Shown one piece after another: positions 34,816 through 43,798 of a stretch of DNA of 64,000 bases. Every line of letters starts with the position of its first letter. Within the stretch, counting starts at the first letter, position 1. The stretch covers positions 1 to 64,000 of the forward strand of contig MNDE01000179.1 in NCBI GenBank assembly GCA_001914785.1. The letters are read 5' to 3'. Below the pieces are notes generated by a model. It was not told where the DNA came from. It was given only the letters and a program-made list of their open reading frames with translations, and made no database searches. Source of the stretch: Acidobacteria bacterium 13_2_20CM_57_17. GTDB lineage: Bacteria; Acidobacteriota; Terriglobia; Acidiferrales; UBA7541. The translations under genes were made by a program, and so were the position numbers.

Positions 34816-35982
34816 GTGAGTCAAGTAACCGTCAGCGCCCGCGCCGCCAAGCGCGTCCACAACTTCAACGCAGGTCCGGGAGCGATTCCTCTTGCCGTCC
34901 TCGAACGCATCCGTGAGGAACTTCTCGACTGGCGCGGCAGCGGCATGTCCGTCATGGAGATGAGCCATCGCTCGCCCGAGTTTGAAAGCATCAACGCCGC
35001 CGCGGAACAAAAGCTCCGCAATCTCCTCGGAATTTCCGACGATTACGCCGTCATCTTCGTCCAAGGCGGCGGCAGCATGCAGTTCATCATGGCTCCGATG
35101 AATCTCGTCCTTCCCGGAAAGCCCGTTGACGTTCTCCATACCGGCACCTGGACCGCCAAGGCCATCGGTGAATTGAAAAAAGGTTTTCCTTACAATATCG
35201 CTGCCTCCACCGAACTGGAAAAGTTCGCGCGCCTTCCCCGCCGAGACGAAATCAAATTTTCGCCCGACGCCTCCTACGTCCATCTCTGCACCAACAACAC
35301 CATCGAAGGCACGCAATGGAACGCCCTTCCGGAAACCGGCGCCACTCCCATCGTCGCGGACATGTCTTCCGACATTGCTTCGCGTCCCGTCGACGTAAAA
35401 AAGTACGGCGTCATTTTCGCCGGTGCCCAGAAAAATCTCGGGCCCTCTGGCGTCACGATCGTCATCATTCGCAGGGATCTCGCCGAGCGCGCGGACAAAA
35501 ATCTCCCCACGCTTCTGCAATACGGAACTCATATCAAGGAGAAGTCGCTCTATCACACTCCGCCGACCTTCGCCGTTTACATTGTCGGCTTGGTGCTCGA
35601 ATGGATCGAATCCGAAGACGGAATTCCGGGAATGGTGAAGCGCAACGACGCCAAAGCAGGATTGCTCTACGAGACGATTGAATCTAGCGGCGGCTTCTAT
35701 TCCTGCCCGGTCGAAAAATCCTCGCGCTCAAGAATGAACGTAGTCTTCCGCGTCGGCGGCGGTGTCGGCCGCTCAACGGCCGCCCAGAACATGGAAGCCC
35801 CCCGCAACATGGAAACAATAGAAAAGAAGTTCGCCAATGAAGCCGCCGCTGCCGGCCTCGTCGGCACGCCTGGTCACCGCTCCGTCGGCGGTATGCGCGT
35901 TTCGCTTTACAACGCCGTCGAGCCCGCCGCCGTCGAAGCTCTCACCAGCTTCATGCGCGAATTCCAGCGCACCCGCGGCTAA
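34816..35982 (+). CDS. serC: Phosphoserine aminotransferase
   Basis: 388 residues, slightly longer than the 360-residue norm because of an N-terminal MSQVTVSARAAKR extension. It converts 3-phosphohydroxypyruvate and glutamate to phosphoserine (serine biosynthesis; also pyridoxine synthesis), cytoplasmic, PLP-dependent. NFNAGPGAIP, GSGMSVMEMSHRSPEF, FVQGGGSMQF and PLP Lys206 in IFAGAQKNLGPSG are all in place; FRVGGGVGRSTA and GTPGHRSVGGMRVSLYNAV form the C-terminal subdomain. Odd: the block CPVEKSSRSRMNVVFRVGGG between the halves is loop-like. It starts with GTG with GAGG ten bases upstream. No serA or serB is next to it. Confidence 0.95.
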   Translation: MSQVTVSARAAKRVHNFNAGPGAIPLAVLERIREELLDWRGSGMSVMEMSHRSPEFESINAAAEQKLRNLLGISDDYAVIFVQGGGSMQFIMAPMNLVLPGKPVDVLHTGTWTAKAIGELKKGFPYNIAASTELEKFARLPRRDEIKFSPDASYVHLCTNNTIEGTQWNALPETGATPIVADMSSDIASRPVDVKKYGVIFAGAQKNLGPSGVTIVIIRRDLAERADKNLPTLLQYGTHIKEKSLYHTPPTFAVYIVGLVLEWIESEDGIPGMVKRNDAKAGLLYETIESSGGFYSCPVEKSSRSRMNVVFRVGGGVGRSTAAQNMEAPRNMETIEKKFANEAAAAGLVGTPGHRSVGGMRVSLYNAVEPAAVEALTSFMREFQRTRG

Positions 35983-36093
35983 GAGGATTTTGCGTTTTGA
36001 ACTGCCTCTTCGGCCAGTTTCCGGCGGCGCCTGCTTTGGTGTAAAGTGGTAAGGAAAGCGCGGCGGCCGCGCCGCGGCCCTGAGGGTTTTTCA

Positions 36094-37434
36094 ATGGACT
36101 CCCCACTCTCCGCAACGGCAACGAGAAAGGAAGAGGGCTCCGCTACGCCCCGCCAAACCCTCACCATCGTCGACAATCGCACCGGCAAGTCCTACGAAAT
36201 CCCCATCACGCACGACACCATCCGCGCCGCCGACCTCCGCCAGATAAAAGTGGATCCAAAAGATTTTGGCCTGATGAGCTACGACCCGGCGTTCAACAAC
36301 ACCGCTTCGTGCATCAGCAGGATTACGTACATCGATGGCGACGCCGGCATCCTCCGTTATCGCGGCTATCCCATCGAAGACCTGGCGGAAAAAAGCACCT
36401 ATCTGGAAACGGCGTTTCTGCTCCTGCATGGCGAATTGCCGACGTCTTCGCAGCTGAATGATTGGACCTACAACGTCACGCACCACACTTTCATTCACGA
36501 AAGCATCAAGAAATTCCTCGACGGCTTTCACTACGACGCTCATCCCATGGGCATGATGATCTCGACGATCGCCGCGCTTTCCACTTTTTATCACGACGCG
36601 AAAGACATCTTCAGCGTCGAGTCTCGCAAGAAGCAGACTTATCGCCTGGTTGGAAAAGTCCCGACCATCGCGGCGTTCTCCTATCGGCACACTCTGGGCA
36701 TGCCGTTCGTGTATCCGGACAATGAGCTCAGCTATCCCGGCAATTTCCTGAACATGCTCTTTCGCACTACCGAGCCGAAGTACCGGCCGAATCCAACGCT
36801 GGAACGCGCCCTCGACGTTCTCTTTATTCTTCATGCCGACCACGAGCAAAACTGCTCGGCCAACACCATCCGCGGTGTCGGCAGCTCTCACGTCGATCCG
36901 TATTCCGCCACGGCTGCCGCGATCGCCGCGCTGTACGGTCCGCTCCATGGCGGCGCCAATGAAGAAGTTCTCCACATGCTCTTGCAAATCGGCTCGGTCC
37001 AGAAGGTTCCCGAGTTCATCAAGCGCGTCAAGGCGGGCGAAGTCAAGCTGATGGGATTCGGCCATCGTGTGTACAAGAATTATGATCCGCGCGCGCGGAT
37101 CATCAAGCACATCGCGTATGAAGTGTTTGAACTCATGGGCAAGAACCCGCTCCTCGAAATCGCCCTGGAGTGCGAGCGCATCGCTCTGGAAGACGATTAC
37201 TTTGTGAAGCGGAAACTCTACCCCAACGTGGACTTCTATACCGGCCTCATTTATCAATCGATGGGCTTCCCAATGACCATGTTCCCCGTGCTGTTCGCGA
37301 TTCCGCGGACTTCGGGTTGGATTGCGCAATGGGAAGAGATGCTTCTGGATCCCGAGCAGAAAATTGCCAGGCCCCGGCAGATTTACCTCGGACACGATAC
37401 CCGCCACTATGTTCCGATCGATCAGCGCAGTTAG
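36094..37434 (+). CDS. gltA: Citrate synthase
   Basis: 446 residues, hexameric bacterial-type length. It condenses oxaloacetate and acetyl-CoA to citrate in the TCA cycle. N-terminal SYEIPITHDTIRAADLRQIK, FNNTASCISRITYIDGD, and catalytic residues in SYRHTLGMPFVYP, GPLHGGANEEVLHML (active-site His) and GFGHRVYKNYDPRARI are complete. VDFYTGLIYQSMGFP holds the C-terminal catalytic Asp. ATG 36094 has GAGGG nine bases before it; a GTG at 36046 is in frame but adds a non-homologous basic segment. It lies about 110 nt past serC on the same strand. Confidence 0.95.
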   Translation: MDSPLSATATRKEEGSATPRQTLTIVDNRTGKSYEIPITHDTIRAADLRQIKVDPKDFGLMSYDPAFNNTASCISRITYIDGDAGILRYRGYPIEDLAEKSTYLETAFLLLHGELPTSSQLNDWTYNVTHHTFIHESIKKFLDGFHYDAHPMGMMISTIAALSTFYHDAKDIFSVESRKKQTYRLVGKVPTIAAFSYRHTLGMPFVYPDNELSYPGNFLNMLFRTTEPKYRPNPTLERALDVLFILHADHEQNCSANTIRGVGSSHVDPYSATAAAIAALYGPLHGGANEEVLHMLLQIGSVQKVPEFIKRVKAGEVKLMGFGHRVYKNYDPRARIIKHIAYEVFELMGKNPLLEIALECERIALEDDYFVKRKLYPNVDFYTGLIYQSMGFPMTMFPVLFAIPRTSGWIAQWEEMLLDPEQKIARPRQIYLGHDTRHYVPIDQRS

Positions 37435-37476
37435 GAAACGCCGTATCCGTTTCGCATATCTCCTACTGGGAGGCCC

Positions 37477-37504
37477 TCGACAATCGCGTTCCGCAGGGTA
37501 TAGT
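37477..37504 (+). promoter_or_regulatory. Sigma-70 promoter for the PilZ gene at 37532
   Basis: TCGACA (37477-37482), 16-nt spacer, TATAGT (37499-37504), five of six matches in each element. The start near 37511 gives a 20-nt leader, so the PilZ gene seems independent of gltA. Confidence 0.5.
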
Positions 37505-37531
37505 TGATTTCTGGATTTGGAGAGAGGTTGC

Positions 37532-37927
37532 ATGGCTCAAGTCTCGAATACAACCGCGCACACGGGAGTTCGCCGCCGCAGTCAGCGTGTACTGATGCAA
37601 GTCCCTGTACGCATTCGCGGGAAGAACGCTCAAGGAGCGGAGTTCGACGAACACACGGAAACGCTGGCCATAAACGCTCACGGCGCGCTGATCTTACTTA
37701 ACGCTCGCCTTACCAGCGGCGCGGTTGTGCTCATGAAGCACAACAAAACGGAAGAGGAACAGGAGTGCCACGTGGCGTTTCTCGGTCCGGTGCGTGGCGG
37801 CAAGGCAGAGATCGGTCTGGAATTTACGGCGCCGCGTCCAACTTTCTGGCGCGTGGCCTTTCCTCCGGAAGATTGGACCCCGAAGAGCCCAGAGGCCCGC
37901 AACGTTCTCGGCAATCGTTCGAAATAA
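37532..37927 (+). CDS. PilZ-domain protein (c-di-GMP receptor candidate)
   Basis: 131 residues. The PilZ fold starts with VRRRSQRVLMQVPVRIRG (an RxxxR-like basic motif, here RRRSQR) and has a following TLAINAHGALILLNARL in the position of the (D/N)xSxxG motif (here N-A-H-G-A), then a hydrophobic strand (GAVVLMKHN) and the sheet end AEIGLEFTAPRPTFWRVAF. The second motif is changed, so c-di-GMP binding is plausible but not certain. GAGAGG precedes the ATG at 37532. It converges with a second PilZ gene 106 nt downstream. Confidence 0.8.
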   Translation: MAQVSNTTAHTGVRRRSQRVLMQVPVRIRGKNAQGAEFDEHTETLAINAHGALILLNARLTSGAVVLMKHNKTEEEQECHVAFLGPVRGGKAEIGLEFTAPRPTFWRVAFPPEDWTPKSPEARNVLGNRSK

Positions 37928-38033
37928 GTAACTCGTTCCCGCTAACATCTGCCGCTTCATACTTCTTGCGAACTTGCAGGATGGAAGTTTACGGAAGAAC
38001 GTGAGCGCGAAGATTTTCTGATCGTAAAAAACT

Positions 38034-38369
38034 TCAGCCCTGCGGGGCCTTTTTTCCCATCATTGCCGTCAACAGCCATTTCCTCAGCACCATCAGGTAG
38101 TAGGGTTTGGTTTCGCGAAACATCAGACCCATGCCTTGATTGGGCTGCGAATAAATGACGCTCGCTTGCGCTTCAAAAAATTCAGTCTCAGTGAAAAGCT
38201 TTATGGCCAGGGACGTTCCCATCGGATAAGGGCTCTCCATATCCACGTAACAACCGTTCAAACTCAGTTCTTTGACGCGCGCTGTCCGTTTGTCTTCGGA
38301 CGTGCTTTCGCGCACCTCAATGGAGCCGACGAACGGATACCGGGGACTGCGGCGCCGATCCTGTTCCAA
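38034..38369 (-). CDS. PilZ-domain protein, short
   Basis: 111 residues, one PilZ domain. It has RRRSPRYPFVGSIEV at the start (RxxxR: RRSPR) and ELSLNGCYVDMESPYPMG, which matches the D/NxSxxG motif (LSLNGC), then a hydrophobic strand (SLAIKLFTETEFFEAQASVIYSQ). It ends GMGLMFRETKPYYLMVLRKWL, as usual. c-di-GMP binding is likely. It starts with TTG at 38369 with GGAGG five bases upstream and no ATG nearby, so the start is unusual but well supported. It converges with the PilZ gene at 37532. Confidence 0.82.
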   Translation of the reverse strand: MEQDRRRSPRYPFVGSIEVRESTSEDKRTARVKELSLNGCYVDMESPYPMGTSLAIKLFTETEFFEAQASVIYSQPNQGMGLMFRETKPYYLMVLRKWLLTAMMGKKAPQG

Positions 38370-38499
38370 TGGGCCTCCGGGCGAAAACCGTAGTGATTCT
38401 ACTCCGGCACACGCAATCTCGTCGAAAATATGTATTTAATTGTTCAACTAGATAGAATCTGAAGACGTGAAGACCAACCGCTTCCGTGCCGTTCGTTAA

Positions 38500-39231
38500 T
38501 CAATCTCCGCAGGGGCACTCCGCAAACGCTCGTAGCGATATTCTCTGGTCACTCTTGCGTTCCTCGCCGCGACGCGCTGCGTTCATCGCCATAGTCGCGG
38601 GCGAATTCCGTCGCATCGCGGGCTGCAGCGAGACGCTGAGTTTTTCCCGGAGCCTGCGGTGTGCGCGGAAAAGCCTCAGACGCACAGCCATCGCCGAAAT
38701 CCGCAGCCGCCTGGCAACTTCGTGAGTGGAGTACTGCAACACATCACGCAGCAGGCATACCTGCCGAAGATCGGGCGGAAGCTGCCGTATCGCCTCCGCC
38801 ATGTACGCACGCATTTCGCGGCGGGCGAAGCGCTCTTCAGGATTGTCTTCGCGCGCCCTGAAGTTACTTCCAAGAGTTTCTTCGCCCGCGCCGCTGGGCT
38901 CATCGAGCGAGAACAGTCTCCCGTCACGCCGCTTGCGGATCACGTCGATGGAGGCATTGGCCGCAATGCGCGAAACCCAGGCGTGAAGGTCGTCTCGGTT
39001 TTCCGTAGGATTGCCGACAAATTGTTCGAGGCGGTTCATCACTTTCAGGAAAGCGTCCTGTCGCACATCTTCCGCGTCGGCGGGATTGCGTGTCAGGCGC
39101 AGCGCCCCCAGGTACAAGCCAGGAGCGTAGGGCAGTATCAACCTGGCGAGAGATTCATAGTTGCCCCTTCGCGCCTGCAGGAGCAACGCGGATCGGCTCG
39201 CGCCATCCAGGAACAAAGATGTGCTGCTCAT
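38500..39231 (-). CDS. ECF-type RNA polymerase sigma factor, no adjacent anti-sigma
   Basis: 243 residues. Region 2: LYLGALRLTRNPADAEDVRQDAFLKVMNRLEQF, region 2.4 HAWVSRIAANASIDVIRKRR, and region 4: AIRQLPPDLRQVCLLRDVLQYSTHEVARRLRISAMAVRLRLFRAHRRLRE. The length is larger than typical ECFs because of a basic, disordered C-terminal tail (residues about 205-243). Unlike the pair at 43.8 kb, no anti-sigma gene adjoins, so regulation must come from elsewhere. ATG 39231 is chosen; a GTG at 39354 would add a hydrophobic stretch of 41 residues. No strong ribosome-binding site is visible at either. Confidence 0.82.
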   Translation of the reverse strand: MSSTSLFLDGASRSALLLQARRGNYESLARLILPYAPGLYLGALRLTRNPADAEDVRQDAFLKVMNRLEQFVGNPTENRDDLHAWVSRIAANASIDVIRKRRDGRLFSLDEPSGAGEETLGSNFRAREDNPEERFARREMRAYMAEAIRQLPPDLRQVCLLRDVLQYSTHEVARRLRISAMAVRLRLFRAHRRLREKLSVSLQPAMRRNSPATMAMNAARRGEERKSDQRISLRAFAECPCGD

Positions 39232-39483
39232 GACGGAAGATGGAGTGGCAGGCGAATCGCCAAGCCAGATCCAGTTGTAAATGACAGAAACTAAAGGACT
39301 AACTGTTTTCCCTAATACGAGGCCTAGAAATGGGAGTGACCGCTTGTGGGACACGGCGTGGCGAATCCGGTCATTTGGAGCGATGAAGAATTCCGCCGTT
39401 TCATAGCACGGCTCAAAGGGAATTTGACAGCATAAGCCCGCTACAGAGGCGCTTCGAATGGGAGACTCAAAATTATGACGGCG

Positions 39484-39747
39484 TTATTCGGCAATTTGAA
39501 GTTTGTCCCCCCGCATTTCCCATTCGATGCGCACCAAAGAGTCGAAGTGCATGCCTTCGGTTTTGAGCCAGGCTTCCAAATCTTCGCGGGAATTGGCGCG
39601 AAACTCGACGAACATTTTTCCCTCGAGCATGTTGACGAGGACACGCTCGGCGCGCGCGAGCCCGCCGGCTTGCATGCGTTGCGCGAGCGCTTCGGCTCCC
39701 TGGCGAGTGAGGCAGGCGAGGGTGTGTTGGGTGACGTAGCGTGGCAT
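39484..39747 (-). CDS. Small ferredoxin-fold-like (DUF4242/SCO4226-type) protein
   Basis: 87 residues starting MPRYVTQHTLACLTRQGAEA, with ARAERVLVNMLEGKMFVEFRANS and EDLEAWLKTEGMHFDSLVRIEWE. The beta-alpha-beta-beta-alpha layout resembles small dimeric alpha+beta barrel proteins of the DUF4242/SCO4226 kind, some nickel-binding, but the match is by pattern only. AGGAG lies upstream of the ATG at 39747; the frame extends upstream, but that part has no start signal. It is cytoplasmic. Confidence 0.6.
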   Translation of the reverse strand: MPRYVTQHTLACLTRQGAEALAQRMQAGGLARAERVLVNMLEGKMFVEFRANSREDLEAWLKTEGMHFDSLVRIEWEMRGDKLQIAE

Positions 39748-39921
39748 CGGAACTCCTGCAGTCGATTGCTTTCCAAGTATTCCATAGAAGGAAAGCTCCT
39801 GCACGAGGGCAGGGTGGGGGACCGATGATTTTCGAAAACAAATTTTGCAGTGGACAACGCGAAAGATATTGTGTGCATCTTGATGGACAAGTTAGCTGTC
39901 GATTTTTTACGGGGGTGGTTC

Positions 39922-42369
39922 ATGAAGCGGGTTCTAGCAGTAGTGTGTCTCATCGCATGTTGCAGTCCGAGTCCTGCCCAAGAAAAATCAAAGTCCAAAA
40001 TTACTCAAGCTGGAACGGAAGTCGGGGAGAGCGCGAACTTAGCAACTGCCAAGCTACCAGTGCGGCGAGTAGTGCTCTACAAAAATGGGGTGGGATATTT
40101 CGAGCATCTCGGACACGTACGCGGCAACCAGGACGTACACGTGGATTTTACGAGCGCGCAATTGAACGATGTTCTTAAGTCGCTGACGGTTCTGGACCTT
40201 TCAGGCGGACGCATTACGGGCGTGGATTACAACTCTGAAGCTCCGCTGGCGCTGCGGCTGGCAACGCTGCGGCTGGCGCTGGGCGAGCGTCCTACCATGG
40301 CGGAGTTTCTCGGCGCTCTGCGCGGCGCACGATTGGAAGTGCGCAGCGGCAACGGGCCGGCGTTGGTGGGAAAGCTGCTGAGCGTGGAACGAAAAACGCG
40401 GACGGGGGCAGGTGCCGGGGGGACGGTCGAGATAGACGAAATTTCTGTGATCACCGATACTGGCGAAGTGCGAAGCGTTGACTTAGGTTCCGCGACAAGC
40501 GTGCGGATTGCCGAAAAGGATTTGCAGGCGGAAGTCGGGCGCTACATGAACCTGATGGTAGCATCGCGCGATCAGGATGTGCGGCGGATGACCATCTCGA
40601 CGACAGGTACGGGCGAACGCAATTTGTATTTGAGCTACATTAGCGAAGTACCGATCTGGAAGACCACGTACCGGATCGTACTGCCCGCCAAGGCGGATAA
40701 GAAGCCGCTGCTGCAGGGGTGGGCGATTGTGGACAACACAGTGGGAGAGGATTGGGACAATGTGGAGCTGTCACTGGTGGCGGGAGCGCCTCACTCGTTT
40801 ATTCAGCAACTCTCCGAACCGTTCTACGGCAGACGACCGGTGGTGGCGTTGCCAGAGAGCGTACAACTGACGCCGCAGACGCACGCGGCAACGCTCATGA
40901 GGGGAAACGGGCGATTGGCCGGAACAGTGACTGACCCATCTGGCGCAGTAGTGCCTGGGGCAAACGTGCGGCTGCTGGATGAGAACAATGGAGTGGTTGC
41001 GCAGACAACGACGGAGAGCAACGGACAGTATTCATTTTCGGGAGTTTCGCCGGGAAGCTACCGCGTAGAAATCGAACGGCAGGGCTTCCAGAAAAACCTG
41101 ATTAGCGGCCTCGATGTCGCGCCAGGAGAGAATCAGTTCAACACGCAACTGCGATTGGGATCAAGCACGGAAACTGTAGAGGTCAGCGCAGGGCTTGCTA
41201 CGGCAGTGCAGACTCAGTCAGCGATGGTCGGCACTGTTGGCAAACTGAGTGGCGTGGCAAACCGACCGCATGTGGGAGTCGGGTCGGGGAGCGGCGGTGG
41301 AATAGGGGGCGGGACTTTCAGGGCAGGGCTTTCCGTGGCGAGTCTCGAGGAAGCACGCGCAATGGGCGAAGCGGCGGCAAGCGGGCGGGAATTGGGTGAT
41401 TTGTTCGAATACAAGCTAAAAGACCGTGTGACGCTGAAAAAGAATCAATCCGCGCTGGTACCAATCGCGCAGACGGAGATTGAAGCGGAGAAAATCTCCT
41501 TGTGGAACAGGACGGCCGGATCGGGGCGGCCATTGCGTGGATTGTGGCTGAAAAACACAAGTCCGCTAACGTTTGATGGGGGAAGCTTCAGCGTTCTGGA
41601 AAACGAAGTGTTCGCCGGTGAAGGATTGACGGACCCGATCAAGCCGGGAGAGCGGCGGCTGATTTCGTACGCTACGGACCTGGGACTGCTCGTCGAAGCG
41701 TCGAAAAACAACCAGCCGCAGCACGTCACGCGAGTGAAGATTTTGAAAGGCGTGCTGACACACGTGAGCGAACTGCATGAGCGGACGCTTTATGTTGCGC
41801 GAAATCAGGAAGATGCATCGCGCACGCTGGTGATCGAGCATCCGGCGCGTCCGGATTGGCAGCTGGCCAAAGGATCGAAGGAGCCGGAAGAAAAAGCACC
41901 GGGGGAATACCGGTTCCGCCTGGAAGTGCCGTCGAAGGCCACGGCTTCCCTGCCCATCGAAGAAGTGCGAACGCTATCATCAAACTACGCGCTTTCAGAC
42001 ATAACCGAGGATCAGATCGGAGTGTTCATCAAGCAAGGCACGATTACGCCGAAGATGGCGGATGCGCTGAAGAAAATCACGGCGCAGAAAGCAGTGGTTG
42101 CGAAACTTGAAGAGGAAATGGAGAACCGGCAGAAGGACATCGACAGGATTGTGGAGGATCAGGGGCGTTTGCGCGAGAACATGAAGGCTTTGCGAGGCAG
42201 CGCAGAGGAAAAAGCACTACTGCAACGGTATACAAAGCAGTTGGACGAGCAGGAAACGCAGATCGACACGCTGCGGAAAAAGATCCGAGAGACGGAAGAA
42301 CAACGCGACAAAGCGAACGAAGTACTCGAAAAAATGATCGACGACCTTCAAATCGAGGCGACGCTCTAA
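39922..42369 (+). CDS. DUF4139 domain protein with inserted carboxypeptidase-regulatory-like domain
   Basis: 815 residues with signal peptide (MKRVLAVVCLIACCSPSPAQ). The DUF4139/mucoidy-inhibitor-like parts are visible at both ends: LPVRRVVLYKNGVGYFEHLG and TSAQLNDVLKSLTVLDLSGG early, ERNLYLSYISEVPIWKTTYRI in the middle, LRGLWLKNTSPLTFDGGSFSVL and FRLEVPSKATASLPIEE later. Between residues about 330 and 410 lies a complete Cna-B/CarboxypepD_reg fold (GRLAGTVTDPSGAVVPGANVRL ... GQYSFSGVSPGSYRVEIERQG), followed by a Gly-rich linker. The C-terminal 100 residues form a charged coiled coil. GGGGGTGG precedes the start at 39922. Its role is unknown, probably at the envelope. Confidence 0.82.
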   Translation: MKRVLAVVCLIACCSPSPAQEKSKSKITQAGTEVGESANLATAKLPVRRVVLYKNGVGYFEHLGHVRGNQDVHVDFTSAQLNDVLKSLTVLDLSGGRITGVDYNSEAPLALRLATLRLALGERPTMAEFLGALRGARLEVRSGNGPALVGKLLSVERKTRTGAGAGGTVEIDEISVITDTGEVRSVDLGSATSVRIAEKDLQAEVGRYMNLMVASRDQDVRRMTISTTGTGERNLYLSYISEVPIWKTTYRIVLPAKADKKPLLQGWAIVDNTVGEDWDNVELSLVAGAPHSFIQQLSEPFYGRRPVVALPESVQLTPQTHAATLMRGNGRLAGTVTDPSGAVVPGANVRLLDENNGVVAQTTTESNGQYSFSGVSPGSYRVEIERQGFQKNLISGLDVAPGENQFNTQLRLGSSTETVEVSAGLATAVQTQSAMVGTVGKLSGVANRPHVGVGSGSGGGIGGGTFRAGLSVASLEEARAMGEAAASGRELGDLFEYKLKDRVTLKKNQSALVPIAQTEIEAEKISLWNRTAGSGRPLRGLWLKNTSPLTFDGGSFSVLENEVFAGEGLTDPIKPGERRLISYATDLGLLVEASKNNQPQHVTRVKILKGVLTHVSELHERTLYVARNQEDASRTLVIEHPARPDWQLAKGSKEPEEKAPGEYRFRLEVPSKATASLPIEEVRTLSSNYALSDITEDQIGVFIKQGTITPKMADALKKITAQKAVVAKLEEEMENRQKDIDRIVEDQGRLRENMKALRGSAEEKALLQRYTKQLDEQETQIDTLRKKIRETEEQRDKANEVLEKMIDDLQIEATL

Positions 42370-42605
42370 GATCACAGCGCTGCTTAAACACACTTTCGAG
42401 CGCGATACATTCGAAGCGCGCCCCGCGGCTTGGTACCTGACCGATAAGGCAGGTTGATGGTGAGGCACATTCCACAGGTTGACGCAGAACACCCGGACGA
42501 ACGCGTTTTACACTCAAGGCAGAAGCGGAGGACGAGCGGGGAATGCACCGGTGTGGCCCGGCTTCCTTGCGGCGTTCCAGGAAAGAACTCCAAAGAGGTT
42601 GAAAA

Positions 42606-42995
42606 ATGAGACGCGTACTGTTCTTGACTGTGACATTCCTGCTGGCGCTGGCGGCGGCTCGCGGGGCAGCTGCAGCGCCACAACACAGGGGTTCGTCCAC
42701 GCTGAATGGCGTGGTGCTGGGTCCGGACGATAAGCCGGTGGCTCACGCGAGCGTTTCGTATCAATCGTCAGGCGGCAACGCGCCGCACGCTGTGCATACG
42801 GACGCGCAGGGCCGTTTTACGATTTCCGGCCTGCGAGCAGACAGTTATGACGTCCGGGCGTCCGGAAAGGGCGTTTCCTCAGAGTGGGAGAGAAACATCC
42901 CGTTGCGGGCCCGGCAAACCAAGACCGTGACGCTGCGTTTGATTTATGCAAAAGAAATTCCCAAGGCGTACGTGAAGAGCAAGCCAAAGCAGTAG
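42606..42995 (+). CDS. Secreted single-domain carboxypeptidase-regulatory-like protein
   Basis: 129 residues: signal peptide (RRVLFLTVTFLLALAAARGAAAA), then one Ig-like Cna-B/CarboxypepD_reg domain (LNGVVLGPDDKPVAHASVSYQ, DAQGRFTISGLRADSYDVRASGKG) and a basic tail. This is the same domain type as the insertion in the preceding DUF4139 protein and the start of the TonB receptor at 61.7 kb. GAGG lies 11 bases upstream. The gene is 236 nt after the DUF4139 gene on the same strand. Stand-alone copies probably add rigidity or binding in the periplasm. Confidence 0.78.
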   Translation: MRRVLFLTVTFLLALAAARGAAAAPQHRGSSTLNGVVLGPDDKPVAHASVSYQSSGGNAPHAVHTDAQGRFTISGLRADSYDVRASGKGVSSEWERNIPLRARQTKTVTLRLIYAKEIPKAYVKSKPKQ

Positions 42996-43039
42996 GCCGA
43001 GGCTCCCAAGTTAAGTCCGGGCACTGAAACGCGACTCCT

Positions 43040-43798
43040 CTATTGATACAAAAGCTGGGCAAGCTCGTACAAGTCGGAATCGGAAACATCCGAGACGGCG
43101 CAATACTCCATCCCCTGCCGGCGCCAGTGGCGCCACTGATACCCTTGCCGAAGGCCGGGCGGATGAATCGGAGTGTCCGGCTCCCTGGTAGGCAGAACAA
43201 AAACATTAATGAAGTGCTTGCGACGGGAATAGACGAGCGCCGCGACGTTCTGCCCGCCGAGAACATCCAAGCGGCCACCGACCAGGGAAAAACCCTCATC
43301 CGCAAAATCCTTTACCGGGGGGACGAACGCAAGCTTGCCGTCGAACCAAGGCTTGACGGTGTGATTGTCGGTGGAAGCAACGTCGGTGAGATGCCCAGGT
43401 TGCAACGAACGAACATGGGCGTCAATGATCTCGGCAGCGGTGAAAGGGGCGCTAGCTGCGCTATCCCTGGCGGGACGTAGCCAGGCAAACCAGAAAACAG
43501 AAGCGACGAGCAGAATGGAGGCGGCAACGGCAAGCCAACGCCATGCGGGAATGCGAATGGCACCGGGGGGAGCCGTCGCGGCATCAAGACCGGCACGGAT
43601 TTTCTTGCGAAGACCAACGGGAGCGCTTTCGTAAAGACCGCTGCGCTGAAGCGACGAGCGCAGCGATTCCTCCGCCCCAAGGGCGGTAGTGCATTCGCGG
43701 CAGGACTCGAGGTGGCGCTCAAATTCCGCGGCGCCCGTGGCGTCCAGTTCGCCATCCAGGTAGCCGTGGAGGGCCGTGCGAGTAAAATCACAGCTCAC
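43040..43798 (-). CDS. Anti-sigma factor, zinc-finger (zf-HC2) type
   Basis: 252 residues from GTG 43798. The cytoplasmic zinc-binding anti-sigma domain is at the start: ALHGYLDGELDATGAAEFERHLESCRECTTAL (HxxxC...C pattern). A membrane helix (WLAVAASILLVASVFWFAWL) follows at about residue 85, then a periplasmic part of 150 residues that ends EYCAVSDVSDSDLYELAQLL. It binds and silences the sigma factor encoded just upstream; release would follow proteolysis or a periplasmic signal. The start overlaps the sigma stop by 11 nt with AGGAGG six bases upstream, so the two are coupled. A longer reading to 43906 lies in the sigma gene and is not used. Confidence 0.87.
   Translation of the reverse strand: MSCDFTRTALHGYLDGELDATGAAEFERHLESCRECTTALGAEESLRSSLQRSGLYESAPVGLRKKIRAGLDAATAPPGAIRIPAWRWLAVAASILLVASVFWFAWLRPARDSAASAPFTAAEIIDAHVRSLQPGHLTDVASTDNHTVKPWFDGKLAFVPPVKDFADEGFSLVGGRLDVLGGQNVAALVYSRRKHFINVFVLPTREPDTPIHPPGLRQGYQWRHWRRQGMEYCAVSDVSDSDLYELAQLLYQ

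Noticed and set aside
36091-37533. 480-codon open frame antisense to gltA
   Set aside because: Codon-bias shadow of citrate synthase; no recognisable protein.
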